Shown here piece by piece: positions 1-7,185 of a stretch of DNA of 35,662 nt (its first letter is position 1; every line of letters begins with the position of its first letter). The position numbers were made by a program, and so were the translations under genes. Below the pieces are notes generated by a model that was given only the letters and a program-made list of their open reading frames with translations, ran no database searches and had not been told where the DNA came from. Source of the DNA: an uncultured Gammaproteobacteria bacterium (GTDB taxonomy: Bacteria; Pseudomonadota; Gammaproteobacteria; Pseudomonadales; Pseudohongiellaceae); NCBI GenBank assembly GCA_903853385.1, contig CAINTJ010000060.1:1-35662 (forward strand), written 5' to 3'.

Positions 1-110
1 AGCCGATTGCCCCTTGTCATCCGAGGGCATATCGAATTGCGCTATTGCAACACTGCGCGTAACATTGGGAAATTCATGTGGTGGCAAAGGTTTTTGAATT
101 CAAAGCCCTA

Positions 111-138
111 CAGCGTTGGTTCAATTCCCCCCGCCTCA
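111..138 (+). other. tRNA/tmRNA 3'-end-like fragment (possible attachment-site remnant)
   Basis: The stretch contains a T-loop-like TTCAATT (120-126) followed by a C-run and GCCTC, which is how the 3' end of many gammaproteobacterial tmRNA (ssrA) and some tRNA-Ser genes reads. The rest of an RNA gene is not visible upstream, the T-stem pairs poorly (about three of five pairs), and the usual terminal CCA is absent. It may be a leftover attachment site of an integrated element, or chance similarity. It lies close to a duplicated gene fragment, which fits past rearrangement here. Confidence 0.2.
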
Positions 139-197
139 TCCGAGAAGAGTTCGACAACTTGAGGACACAATTTGTGACCTCAAACTGGAAGCACACC

Positions 198-403
198 CTA
201 ATGAGCCGGGTTACTCAGCAGAACCCGCGCCAACCCATAACCACGCGCAATGCTGGCGATGACAGCAATCAACCCCGGCACCATGAAGCTGTGGTTGACC
301 AGGTAACTGCCGATGCGGGTAGTGCCTGAACGATCAAAGCCGATGCAGGCCAGATCGGTGGGGTAAGTGGGTATCAGGAAATAGCCATTGTTTGCGGCTT
401 CTA
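198..403 (-). pseudogene. C-terminal fragment of a dcuB-like C4-dicarboxylate transporter (duplicated copy)
   Basis: On the minus strand this encodes about 64 residues nearly identical to the C terminus of the intact transporter at 2171-3529: an [20 protein letters not shown] stretch through to an LARVLLS ending and a TAG stop in the same place. By eye the DNA is about 90 percent identical, without indels, from roughly 189 to 390 (matching 2162-2363). Similarity stops at about 390, apart from one possible extra codon beyond it, so everything before the last transmembrane region is missing. The reading frame runs on upstream, but that part does not resemble a transporter and overlaps the next gene antisense. 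It is a non-functional remnant of a duplication or recombination event. Confidence 0.8.
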
Positions 404-503
404 CATCAATGTTAAGCCTGATCCCTGAGGTTGCCGGAATATCTGGCCATCCCGTTGCATTAGCGCTAAAAATACGCAGACCCAACCCCATAGGGAGCAG
501 CAA

Positions 504-1532
504 ATGTCCAACTTCTTGCCACGGGTGACGCTTTTCGCCTCTCTGCTCCTCTTGCAGGCTTCTCCCGCGCTGGCTCATCACAGCTGGGCTCCTTACGACA
601 TGAAGCGGGAGGTGAGGCTTGAGGGAGTGGTCACCGAATATAAGTGGGCCAACCCCCATTCTTACGTTCAGTTGCAGACGGTGGGCGACAACGGCGCCAG
701 TGAGGTGTGGGAAATTGAAGCGTCTTCGGCCGTGGTCATGCGCAACCGCGGTTGGTCAGCCGACATGATTGCCGTAGGAGATCGCGTCACCGTTTACGCC
801 AATCCTTCGAATACTGCGGGCAAGACCAAGGCGCTGGGGGCACGCTTGCGTGCTCGTGACGGTGTTGAGTGGGAAATGCGGCAGGCCAACAACACCGCAC
901 CTGCCGTGGTCGCGCCTGCCGTGGGTGCCACCAGCCTGGCCGGCCTGTGGCGCACCACCAATACGCCCGAGGTCAGGGATCATTTCTTTTTCTTCAAGCC
1001 GACCGACTGGCCACTGACTGCGGCCGGAGTGCGTGCATTCGAAACCTTCGCTGACGGCGACAATCCGGGCAAGAACTGCGTGCCGTATGCGTCGCCGTTT
1101 CTGATGATCATTCCGGATGCAAAGTTGATAACGCTGGGCAAGGAGACTATTACCATTCGCACCGAGCTCGAGAGCCTGGAGCGGATCATTTACATGAACC
1201 AGAGCTCGCACGAGGGGGTCAAACCTTCAGTGGAGGGGCATTCGATCGGCCACTGGGAGGGCTCTGTGCTGGTGGTAGACACGGCACGCTTTACCGCGCA
1301 CGGCATGGGCAACGCGCAGAAACTGCGCTCGGGCCCCAACAAACACCTCACCGAGCGGTTTGTATTGAATCCGGACGGCAAGAGCATTCGCTACAGCTTC
1401 GAGCTGACCGACCCGGACATTCTGGCCAAACCGGTCAGCTATGAACTCAACTGGGTTTACTCGCCAGACTTCAAGATGATCCAGATGCCTTGCGATCCGG
1501 AGAGCGCGCAACGCTATTTGAATATACGGTAG
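504..1532 (+). CDS. Secreted two-domain protein: DUF6152 plus HWEGD domain
   Basis: Function unknown. The start is supported by an AGGGAG ribosome binding site about 8 bases upstream. Residues 1-24 are a signal peptide ending ALA, so the predicted mature protein begins His25-His26-Ser-Trp. DUF6152 covers about 25-125 with NPH at 50-52 and the [12 protein letters not shown] turn. After an Ala/Pro/Val-rich linker (about 130-145) comes the second domain, with Cys192, the signature [16 protein letters not shown] (His250, Trp251, Glu252) and a C-terminal Cys330. Cys192 and Cys330 are the conserved pair seen in all ten HWEGD proteins of the window and may form a disulfide. The gene stands alone between a transporter-gene remnant and an orphan antitoxin. 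Family membership is clear from the motifs; a periplasmic location is inferred. Confidence 0.9.
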   Translation: MSNFLPRVTLFASLLLLQASPALAHHSWAPYDMKREVRLEGVVTEYKWANPHSYVQLQTVGDNGASEVWEIEASSAVVMRNRGWSADMIAVGDRVTVYANPSNTAGKTKALGARLRARDGVEWEMRQANNTAPAVVAPAVGATSLAGLWRTTNTPEVRDHFFFFKPTDWPLTAAGVRAFETFADGDNPGKNCVPYASPFLMIIPDAKLITLGKETITIRTELESLERIIYMNQSSHEGVKPSVEGHSIGHWEGSVLVVDTARFTAHGMGNAQKLRSGPNKHLTERFVLNPDGKSIRYSFELTDPDILAKPVSYELNWVYSPDFKMIQMPCDPESAQRYLNIR

Positions 1533-1772
1533 GGCGCGATTCTGATTGGCAACATTACCACCTAGCGGTAATGAACCAAGCCAAGCAGGCCCGTGGCAAA
1601 CGCTTCGAATGGCCCCGACCCGACCACTGTCTCGTGGATCGCACCCTGTATGAATATCCAGCCCGCGCCGATCATCGAAACAGACGTTGCCTGCAAATAT
1701 TTGGCTGATTTCTCCAAGCCGCACTATGTTGACTGCAAAGGTCAGCAAGAAGGATTGACTTGCGCCTTGTTG

Positions 1773-1790
1773 TGTATAAGTATTTATACA
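1773..1790. promoter_or_regulatory. Palindromic operator candidate upstream of the HigA-like gene
   Basis: A perfect 7-base inverted repeat, TGTATAA-GTA-T-TTATACA (arms 1773-1779 and 1784-1790, 4-base spacer), lies 10 bases before the ATG at 1801. A TTGACT hexamer at 1755-1760 could be a -35 box, though no good -10 stands at standard spacing; the -10 probably lies inside the palindrome. HigA-type antitoxins typically bind such palindromes over their own promoter, so autoregulation is the likely role. Confidence 0.5.
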
Positions 1791-1800
1791 GGAAACTGCA

Positions 1801-2157
1801 ATGCGCGCCGAGAAAATCACCGAAATGAAAATCGACACCACAATCCGCCATGTCACTAAACCGGGAGCCAACCTCTTCATGGAACTTGGCTTCGCACCTG
1901 CTGAAGCCAAGCGCTTGCAGGCTGCCTCGCGCAAAGAGATTAACGACATTCAGTTGCTGAAACAGCAGTTGATGGATGAGTTGTCCAGCTGGATTGGTGA
2001 GCATCATCTGACGCAAGCGGCGGCAGCGCAGATCCTGATGGTATCGCGCCCGCGCGTGTCGGATGTGATGAACAAGAAGACGGCCAAGTTCACTATTGAT
2101 ACCTTGGTGGAGTTGCTCAGTCGCATTGGCAGGCCAGTGAAGCTGGCTGTTGGCTGA
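1801..2157 (+). CDS. HigA-like XRE-family antitoxin (HTH_37 type), apparently without toxin
   Basis: A 118-residue DNA-binding protein. The N-terminal half has the NLFMELGF...EAKRLQ pattern typical of HTH_37-type antitoxins. The helix-turn-helix is at about 67-92 (LTQAAAAQILMVSRPRVSDVM), followed by the FTIDTLVELLSRIGRPVKL segment usual in these proteins. The start at 1801 has AGGAAA about 5 bases upstream; an in-frame ATG at 1828 is an alternative. Partner toxins of the HigB/RelE type are normally encoded immediately next to it, but nothing toxin-like is readable in the 268 bases upstream, and the downstream gene is the convergent transporter, 13 bases away. It therefore looks like an orphan antitoxin or a solitary regulator. 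The stop sits almost at the edge of the duplicated segment that begins near 2160. Confidence 0.85.
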   Translation: MRAEKITEMKIDTTIRHVTKPGANLFMELGFAPAEAKRLQAASRKEINDIQLLKQQLMDELSSWIGEHHLTQAAAAQILMVSRPRVSDVMNKKTAKFTIDTLVELLSRIGRPVKLAVG

Positions 2158-2161
2158 CTGC

Positions 2162-2363
2162 AAGCACACTCTAATGAGCAGTGCTGCTTAACAGCACCCG
2201 CGCCAACACATAACCAATCGCGCTGCTGGCGATGACAGCAATCAACCCCGGCACCATGAAGCTGTGGTTGACCAGGTAACTGCCTATGCGGGTAGTGCCT
2301 GAGCGATCGAAGCCGATGCAGGCCAGATCGGTGGGGTAAGTGGGTATAAAGAAATAGCCATTG
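2162..2363. repeat. Direct repeat, intact copy (3' end of the dcuB-like gene)
   Basis: Matches 189-390 in the same orientation at a constant offset of 1973 bases, about 90 percent identical by eye and without indels. This copy is the functional 3' end of the transporter gene; the other is an isolated fragment. The two copies bracket the DUF6152/HWEGD gene and the HigA-like gene. Confidence 0.85.
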
Positions 2364-3529
2364 GCGGCCGGGAAAAACGCGATGATCAAGGCGGGGTCGA
2401 TGCCGAGCGCGAGCCCCATCGGTGCTATGGCAACAATGGCGGCCGCCTGGCTGTTGACCAGTTTGGTGGTAAGAAACAGCACCACTGCATAGAGCCAGGG
2501 TTGGGTTTTTACCACTTCCGCCAGACTGAGTTGCAGCGCTCCCATGTGCGCGCCGAAAAAAGTATCGGTCATCCAGGCCACGCCGAATACCGAAAATATC
2601 CCGGTCATGCCGGCGCGGAACAAAGAGCCGTTGGCAATCTCGGCCGGCGCTACCTTGCAGAAGAACAATATGCAGGCGCCAGCGATCAGCATCATCATCT
2701 GGATCACCAGATTCATGTCGAGCAACGTAGTGACGCCCTTCACGGTGAAGGCGGGACGCAACGCGGGCAGCGCGCCCAACAGCACCACGGCGGCAATGGC
2801 GGCGAAGAAGATGCCAACACTGCGATAGGCGCTGGGTGGATAACGAGTGTTGAGCAAGGTAGCGCTCTCGCCGTAAATAATGTTGCGTTGCAGCGGGTCG
2901 GCGAGTTTGGCCTGGAACTCGGGGTCATCATCAAGCGCAAGGCCGCGCCGCATGCTCCACAGTGCAGCCAGCATGGTGCCCAGCAGTGACGCCGGCAACG
3001 TCACCAGCATGATGTCCAGCATGCTGTAGGCATGACCCACGCCTTGTTTAGCTGCCAGGATGCTGACCAGTGACACCAGTGCCACTGACACCGGCGACGC
3101 ACAGATCGACATCTGGCCAGCAATGGCTGCCACCGCCATGGGTCGCTCGGGCCTGATACCTTTGTGCAAGGCGATGTCGGCAATAATGGGAAACAGCGTG
3201 TACACCATGTGGCCGCTGCCACACAGGAAGGTAATGGTAAAGGTTGAGAGTGGCGCCAGCAGGGTAATGTGGTCGGGATGTTTGCGCAGCAGCCGCTCGG
3301 CGAACTGCATCATAACATTCAAGCCAGAGGCTGCCTGCAAGGTGGCGGCACAGCCAATCACCGCCAGAATGGTGAGCATCACGCGCACCGGCGGTTCACC
3401 CGGTGCGAGCCCGAACACAAACATCAGCACAAACAAGCCGACACCGCTGACCAGACCCAGCCCCATGCCGCCATAGCGGCTGCCCAGCAGCAAGCAGGCC
3501 AGTACGGTTATCAGTTCGGCAACTATCAT
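2171..3529 (-). CDS. DcuA/DcuB-family C4-dicarboxylate transporter
   Basis: A 452-residue inner-membrane protein, the usual length for the Dcu family, whose members exchange or take up fumarate, malate, aspartate and succinate. The N terminus (LLGSRYGGMGLGLVSGVG, then APGEPPVRVML), the LCGSGHMVYTLFPII segment, GIRPERPMA, ASPVSVALVSLV, KLVNSQAAAIVAIAPMGLALGIDP and the C-terminal [19 protein letters not shown] region follow E. coli DcuB closely from memory. About ten to twelve hydrophobic segments are visible. The ATG at 3529 has AGGGAC upstream and lies 9 bases after the stop of the HWEGD gene 3539-4270, so the two are almost certainly one transcript. The 3' end is duplicated at 198-403. Assignment to DcuA versus DcuB is not resolved. 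Confidence 0.9.
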   Translation of the reverse strand: MIVAELITVLACLLLGSRYGGMGLGLVSGVGLFVLMFVFGLAPGEPPVRVMLTILAVIGCAATLQAASGLNVMMQFAERLLRKHPDHITLLAPLSTFTITFLCGSGHMVYTLFPIIADIALHKGIRPERPMAVAAIAGQMSICASPVSVALVSLVSILAAKQGVGHAYSMLDIMLVTLPASLLGTMLAALWSMRRGLALDDDPEFQAKLADPLQRNIIYGESATLLNTRYPPSAYRSVGIFFAAIAAVVLLGALPALRPAFTVKGVTTLLDMNLVIQMMMLIAGACILFFCKVAPAEIANGSLFRAGMTGIFSVFGVAWMTDTFFGAHMGALQLSLAEVVKTQPWLYAVVLFLTTKLVNSQAAAIVAIAPMGLALGIDPALIIAFFPAANGYFFIPTYPTDLACIGFDRSGTTRIGSYLVNHSFMVPGLIAVIASSAIGYVLARVLLSSTAH

Positions 3530-3538
3530 GCTAAGTCC

Positions 3539-4270
3539 CTACGGTAATGCCACTCCCGCCTTCTCCGCCAACTTGTCCAGCCGCTCCCGCCACAACTCTT
3601 CATTGCAGTCATAAGGCAGCAGTCGTCCATTCGGCACCTGCGCCCAGCGCAGCTTGAGCGTGAGCGGTTCGGTGTAGAACTGCGGATCGCTCATGGTGAC
3701 GTCGGCGGCCAGCAGGCGGCGGCCCTTGGCGTCGGTGCCGTCGAGATGGTAGCGCTCAACGATGGAGGCGGCATCGGAATGCGGTGTCGTGCGCTGGTCC
3801 AGTTGTTCGTCGAGGTTGTTGGTTTCCACCACCAGCACGTCGCCTTCCCAGTGGCCGCTGGAATAGCCATCCCGGCCTGGCACCCGATCACGTTCCGGGG
3901 CATTGCGGTCGCCGAAGTACACGCGCCGCGTTTCGCCGTGCAGTTCGTAGATGAGGGTGATTTGCTCGGGGCGCTGGATGAATTCCACCGGGTAGCCGCC
4001 GGCACCGAGCAGTATGGCCGGCATGCCGGCGCCCAGGCAGACGCCGCCCGGCGTGTCGCCGGTGGTAGCGACCAGTTGGTTGAAGGCATCGAAGCGCTTC
4101 TTGGCTGCTGGCCGCAGCGGCAGTGACGGCTGCGCACTGCCTGGCGTGTTTCTGGGCGCCGCCCCGGCCACCAGAGTCCACACGCCGGTGAGATCCGGCG
4201 GCGAGGCGGCACCGGCTGCTACGGGCACATACAGGCTCAGCACCAGGCAAGTAACCAACAGTGTTTTCAT
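3539..4270 (-). CDS. Secreted single-domain HWEGD protein coupled to the transporter
   Basis: Function unknown. The ATG at 4270 is preferred over the upstream in-frame one at 4348 because GGAGGAG lies 8 bases before it and a clean signal peptide follows (about 1-21, ending AAGA). It lacks DUF6152. The mature part opens PPDLTGVWTL, similar to the opening of the second domain in its paralogues. It has Cys78 in VCLG, the strand-rich RPEQITLIYEL and TRRVYFGD segments, the signature YSSGHWEGDVLVVET (His140) and a C-terminal YDCNEE (Cys222). The next gene, a Dcu-type transporter, starts 9 bases after its stop, so this periplasmic protein may act on or present what that transporter carries; that link is inferred from position only. 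Confidence 0.85.
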   Translation of the reverse strand: MKTLLVTCLVLSLYVPVAAGAASPPDLTGVWTLVAGAAPRNTPGSAQPSLPLRPAAKKRFDAFNQLVATTGDTPGGVCLGAGMPAILLGAGGYPVEFIQRPEQITLIYELHGETRRVYFGDRNAPERDRVPGRDGYSSGHWEGDVLVVETNNLDEQLDQRTTPHSDAASIVERYHLDGTDAKGRRLLAADVTMSDPQFYTEPLTLKLRWAQVPNGRLLPYDCNEELWRERLDKLAEKAGVALP

Positions 4271-4413
4271 CTCGTCATCTCCTCCGCAGTAGTTTTCGTC
4301 CCGGCACTGAGCACCATCCCCAGGCGGGTGCGCCAATTTCGCATACAACAGATATTTATAGAATAGACACCGGCAGATCCCAAGTTTGATCGATCGCTGG
4401 CAGGAACAGGATA

Positions 4414-4441
4414 TGTGACTCTGAGACCGATTTGACTCAGA
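4414..4441. repeat. REP-like hairpin in the divergent 4271-4489 region
   Basis: The 219-base region between divergent genes holds a small hairpin, TCTGAG (4420-4425) pairing with CTCAGA (4436-4441), preceded by TGTGAC. The TGTGACTCTGA core recurs at 13182-13192 and, as GCGACTCTGACA, at 5023-5034. Promoters for both flanking genes must lie in this region, but no convincing -35/-10 pair was found. Confidence 0.35.
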
Positions 4442-4489
4442 ATCGGGATTCCATAAACATCATTGGTACAACACAGAGGGGATTTATTC

Positions 4490-4987
4490 ATGACAACAAT
4501 ATCAAAAGCGTTTTCGTTCACTATTCTTGCAGCTTTGCTGGCCTCAGCCGCGCTGGCCCAGCAGCCAGCCGCGCCGGCGCCGCAGGCCAAGCCCACGCAA
4601 GGCATTGTAGTCACCGCCGCCGATCTGGCCGCCATCGTCGCCAAGCAGCCCACCGACAAGAACGGCAACCAGAACCTCATGCAGCTGGCGCCCTACAACG
4701 TCAACATGGAGCATCGTGTTAACGTGCCGCAAAGTGCCTCGGTGCACGACACCGAAGCCGAGCTATTTTATGTAGTGAAAGGCGGCGCCACCATGGTAAC
4801 CGGCGGCAAGCTGCTGGAGGGCAAGCAGACTGGCGTCAACTGGAGCGGTTCTGGCATTGAAGGCGGCGTTGCCACCAAACTGGCCGTGGGCGACTTCCTG
4901 CTGGTGCCTGAAGGTGTACCGCACTGGTTCAGCAAGATTGAAGGCGAAGTGACGCTGATGTCTTTGCATTTGCCACGTTCGAAATAA
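4490..4987 (+). CDS. Periplasmic cupin-domain protein
   Basis: A small exported beta-barrel protein of 165 residues. The ATG at 4490 is chosen over the one at 4463 because AGAGGGG precedes it at good spacing and a signal peptide follows (1-23, ending ALA). The cupin core runs from about 70 to 160: motif 1 is VHDTEAELFYVVKGGATMVTGG, with His86 and Glu89/Glu91 as likely metal ligands, and motif 2 is GDFLLVPEGVPHWF, with His145. Cupins of this size include simple isomerases, dioxygenases and binding proteins, so no reaction can be assigned. A strong hairpin (4998-5034) separates it from the next gene on the same strand. Confidence 0.85.
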   Translation: MTTISKAFSFTILAALLASAALAQQPAAPAPQAKPTQGIVVTAADLAAIVAKQPTDKNGNQNLMQLAPYNVNMEHRVNVPQSASVHDTEAELFYVVKGGATMVTGGKLLEGKQTGVNWSGSGIEGGVATKLAVGDFLLVPEGVPHWFSKIEGEVTLMSLHLPRSK

Positions 4988-4997
4988 CGTAATCTGT

Positions 4998-5034
4998 TGT
5001 CAGAGTCGCATGCGCAAGCGCTGCGACTCTGACA
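4998..5034. terminator. Perfect 13-base inverted repeat (terminator or REP-like element)
   Basis: TGTCAGAGTCGCA (4998-5010) is exactly complementary to TGCGACTCTGACA (5022-5034) with an 11-base centre containing two GCGC tetramers. It begins 10 bases after the cupin stop codon. There is no strong T-run after it, only ACCTATTTACT, so termination is plausible but unproven. Its right arm shares the ACTCTGACACCT core with the hairpin at 13155-13201. Confidence 0.6.
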
Positions 5035-5082
5035 CCTATTTACTCACGTCTTTTCATTACTGCACCCGCGAGGTCCGCCACT

Positions 5083-6255
5083 GTGAAGCCCGCTTTTTGT
5101 TGTCGTTCTGTTTATTCGCTGGCACCGCTGCTCACCGTAGCCGCTGTTGCTGCGCTCGGTTTTTCGGCCAGCGCCTTTGCCCACCACGGCTTCGGCAATT
5201 TCGACCGCAACAAGAACGCGGTCATCACCGGCACCATCAAGAGCATCGATTTCGTCAATCCGCATTCCTATCTCTATCTGGACGCCGACCAACCCGGCGG
5301 TGGCACCATCGCCATGCGCTGTGAAATGCGCGCCGCCACGCTGATGCGCCGCTCGGGCTGGTCCAAGGAAATGTTCGTGCCCGGCGCGCGTGCCACCATC
5401 GCGGGCTTTCTGCATCGGGATGACCCGGGCTCGTGTTATCTGGAAGACATCAAGATCGGTGATGCCGCCGGGCTCAACCGTAACGACCAGATCGAACATT
5501 CAGGCCTCAACATCAGCAATCGCCCGCTGCGCTTGCCCAGCGGCGAGCCGAACCTGAGTGGTGACTGGGCACAGGAGCAATATGTGATTGCGGTACCGCC
5601 GCGCGCTACCCGCAGCGCGGGACTGGTGCCCAAGAGCATGAAGGCCGGCATTGAAGCCGGCACCATTGCGCCCGACCAGATTCCGTCGGCCGGCTGGGAT
5701 GCCAAGCCGGTAGCGCTGACTGCACGCGGCAAACAAGAGTCGGAAAAATTCCAGATGTGGAGCCCGACCGACAATCCGCGCCTGCGCTGCGAACCCACCA
5801 GCATCATCCTCGACTGGGTGCACGACGGTCCGGTCAACCGCGTAGTGCAGGAGCAGGACCGCATCGTCATCAACTACGGTCTCGTCAGCTATGAGCGCGT
5901 GATCCACTTGAACATAAAGGCCCACCCGGCCAACCTCAAACCGAGCCCCACCGGCCATTCGATAGGCCACTGGGAAGGTGATGTGCTGGTGGTCGATACC
6001 ATCGGCTTCAAGCCGGGCGTTATCGTGCCGCCGCTGCGCAACAGCGACCAGTTGCACGTGGTGGAACGCTTCTCGCTCGACACCGCAAAAATGACGCTCA
6101 ACCGCAGCTACACGGCCACTGATCCGGTGTATTTCACCGACCAGTACAAGGGCAGCGATACGATGTTGGTGGCCGACGTGCCGTATGAAAACCACGGCTG
6201 CAAAGAGCTGACCTACGAGTACCTCGAAGCACAGAAGGCCAAAACTGCCAAGTAA
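5083..6255 (+). CDS. Secreted two-domain protein: DUF6152 (Cys-rich subtype) plus HWEGD domain
   Basis: Function unknown; 390 residues. The start is a GTG with GAGG about 10 bases upstream; no better ATG precedes the signal peptide (1-33, ending AFA). The mature protein should begin His34-His35-Gly-Phe. NPH is at 59-61. It belongs with 24065-25210 to a subtype having MRCEMRAATL (Cys80), a GW turn, then HRDDP and SCYLE (Cys118), absent from the other DUF6152 proteins here. The second domain opens GEPNLSGDWAQEQ, has RCEPTSIILDW, the signature [20 protein letters not shown] and a C-terminal HGCKEL. It follows the cupin gene by 95 bases including a hairpin, and converges on the Tat-exported class II aldolase gene. 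Confidence 0.9.
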   Translation: MKPAFCCRSVYSLAPLLTVAAVAALGFSASAFAHHGFGNFDRNKNAVITGTIKSIDFVNPHSYLYLDADQPGGGTIAMRCEMRAATLMRRSGWSKEMFVPGARATIAGFLHRDDPGSCYLEDIKIGDAAGLNRNDQIEHSGLNISNRPLRLPSGEPNLSGDWAQEQYVIAVPPRATRSAGLVPKSMKAGIEAGTIAPDQIPSAGWDAKPVALTARGKQESEKFQMWSPTDNPRLRCEPTSIILDWVHDGPVNRVVQEQDRIVINYGLVSYERVIHLNIKAHPANLKPSPTGHSIGHWEGDVLVVDTIGFKPGVIVPPLRNSDQLHVVERFSLDTAKMTLNRSYTATDPVYFTDQYKGSDTMLVADVPYENHGCKELTYEYLEAQKAKTAK

Positions 6256-6271
6256 CTGACAGCCTGTACTC

Positions 6272-6301
6272 AACAGGTGCCGGCAATCGCTGGCACCTGT
6301 T
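6272..6301. terminator. Bidirectional hairpin between convergent genes
   Basis: AACAGGTGCC (6272-6281) pairs perfectly with GGCACCTGTT (6292-6301) over a 10-base loop. It fills the 48-base gap between the convergent genes ending at 6255 and 6304, where a shared terminator is expected. The T-tract is short (TTTA). Its right flank, CACCTGTTTACT, resembles the flanks of the hairpins at 4998 and 13155. Confidence 0.6.
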
Positions 6302-6303
6302 TA

Positions 6304-7146
6304 CTAAAACTCCACTCCCGCGCGCGAACAGAAATATTCCCATGCGCGCGGTAGCGCCAGATCAGAAAACTGGGCGCTTGTGGCAAGCTGAATTTCTGCA
6401 TCGCTCAAGGCTTTGGATTCACCCAGAGCTCTGGCCTGCAAAATCACATCCGCATTTATTTTCAGATAGATTGCGGTGAGCACTGCTCTTTCAATGCCGG
6501 CGCCAACCACTGCAACGCCATGACCACGCATAAGCACGCAGGTATTGTTGGCGAGTTTGCGGGCCAGGCTGGCGCCCTGCTCGATGGAGCGCACCAGCAT
6601 GTCGGTGTCACCAAAATCAGTTCGGATATCCCACACAGGAATTTCAGCGCCGATCACCGAGGCGGCATGGACCACGGGGCGCAGCGGCACATTGGTGATG
6701 GTAAAGGGCAGCACCGAATAAGTATGGCTATGCACAACGGAATTGACTTCAGGGCGGGCAGCATAAATGGCCGCATGAATCATTCTCTCGCCGTAAACCG
6801 TGCGGCCCCTGAGATCAAGCGGGTTGCCCTTCAGATCGAACACCATCAAGTCGGCAGGTTCTACCAGTGCCGGGCTGCGTGAACGTGACATCACAAAGTT
6901 GGCAGGGTTGCGAGGGTCGCGCACACTGACATGACCAAAGGCATCCACCACATTCTCAAACGCCAAAATGCGGTTGGCTGCTATCAGCTTGCGGAACTCA
7001 GGGAGGTCAGGCACATCGGATTTATCAAAGCTTATCAGTTGCTGCGCCTGCGCCCGCGGCACTGACGCAGCCAGGCCTGCCAAACCGGCAAATGCGGCGC
7101 CTGCAAGCACAATACGACGACGCGTCAGATCGACAGAAGAAGACAT
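6304..7146 (-). CDS. Tat-exported class II aldolase/adducin-family protein
   Basis: A 280-residue member of the family that includes fuculose-phosphate and ribulose-phosphate aldolases, which use a zinc ion held by three histidines. A GGGAGG site stands 4 bases before the ATG. Residues 1-35 form a twin-arginine signal (LTRRRIVLAG, ending AQA), so the folded, metal-loaded protein should be exported. Conserved parts are present: GHVSVRDP (71-78), Glu120 in YGERMIHAAIY (catalytic acid position), His139 and His141 in VVHSHTYS, and His209 in LMRGHGVAVVG. Most characterised relatives are cytoplasmic and act on phosphorylated sugars; an exported one must act on something else. It precedes the DUF5916 gene convergently placed family members only by position; no operon partner is clear. 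Confidence 0.88.
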   Translation of the reverse strand: MSSSVDLTRRRIVLAGAAFAGLAGLAASVPRAQAQQLISFDKSDVPDLPEFRKLIAANRILAFENVVDAFGHVSVRDPRNPANFVMSRSRSPALVEPADLMVFDLKGNPLDLRGRTVYGERMIHAAIYAARPEVNSVVHSHTYSVLPFTITNVPLRPVVHAASVIGAEIPVWDIRTDFGDTDMLVRSIEQGASLARKLANNTCVLMRGHGVAVVGAGIERAVLTAIYLKINADVILQARALGESKALSDAEIQLATSAQFSDLALPRAWEYFCSRAGVEF

Positions 7147-7185
7147 CTTGCCTCCCGGGCCACAGGAATATCGCGGAATTGCCGC

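Noticed and set aside
78-329. Short plus-strand open frame near the left edge
   Set aside because: Runs antisense through the transporter fragment and has no ribosome binding site or signal.
1490-1708. Possible HigB-like toxin upstream of the antitoxin
   Set aside because: Starts inside the previous gene, has no toxin-like motifs and no ribosome binding site.
1774-1791. LexA box in front of the HigA-like gene
   Set aside because: The palindrome has ACAG on one side but not CTGT at the required distance on the other.
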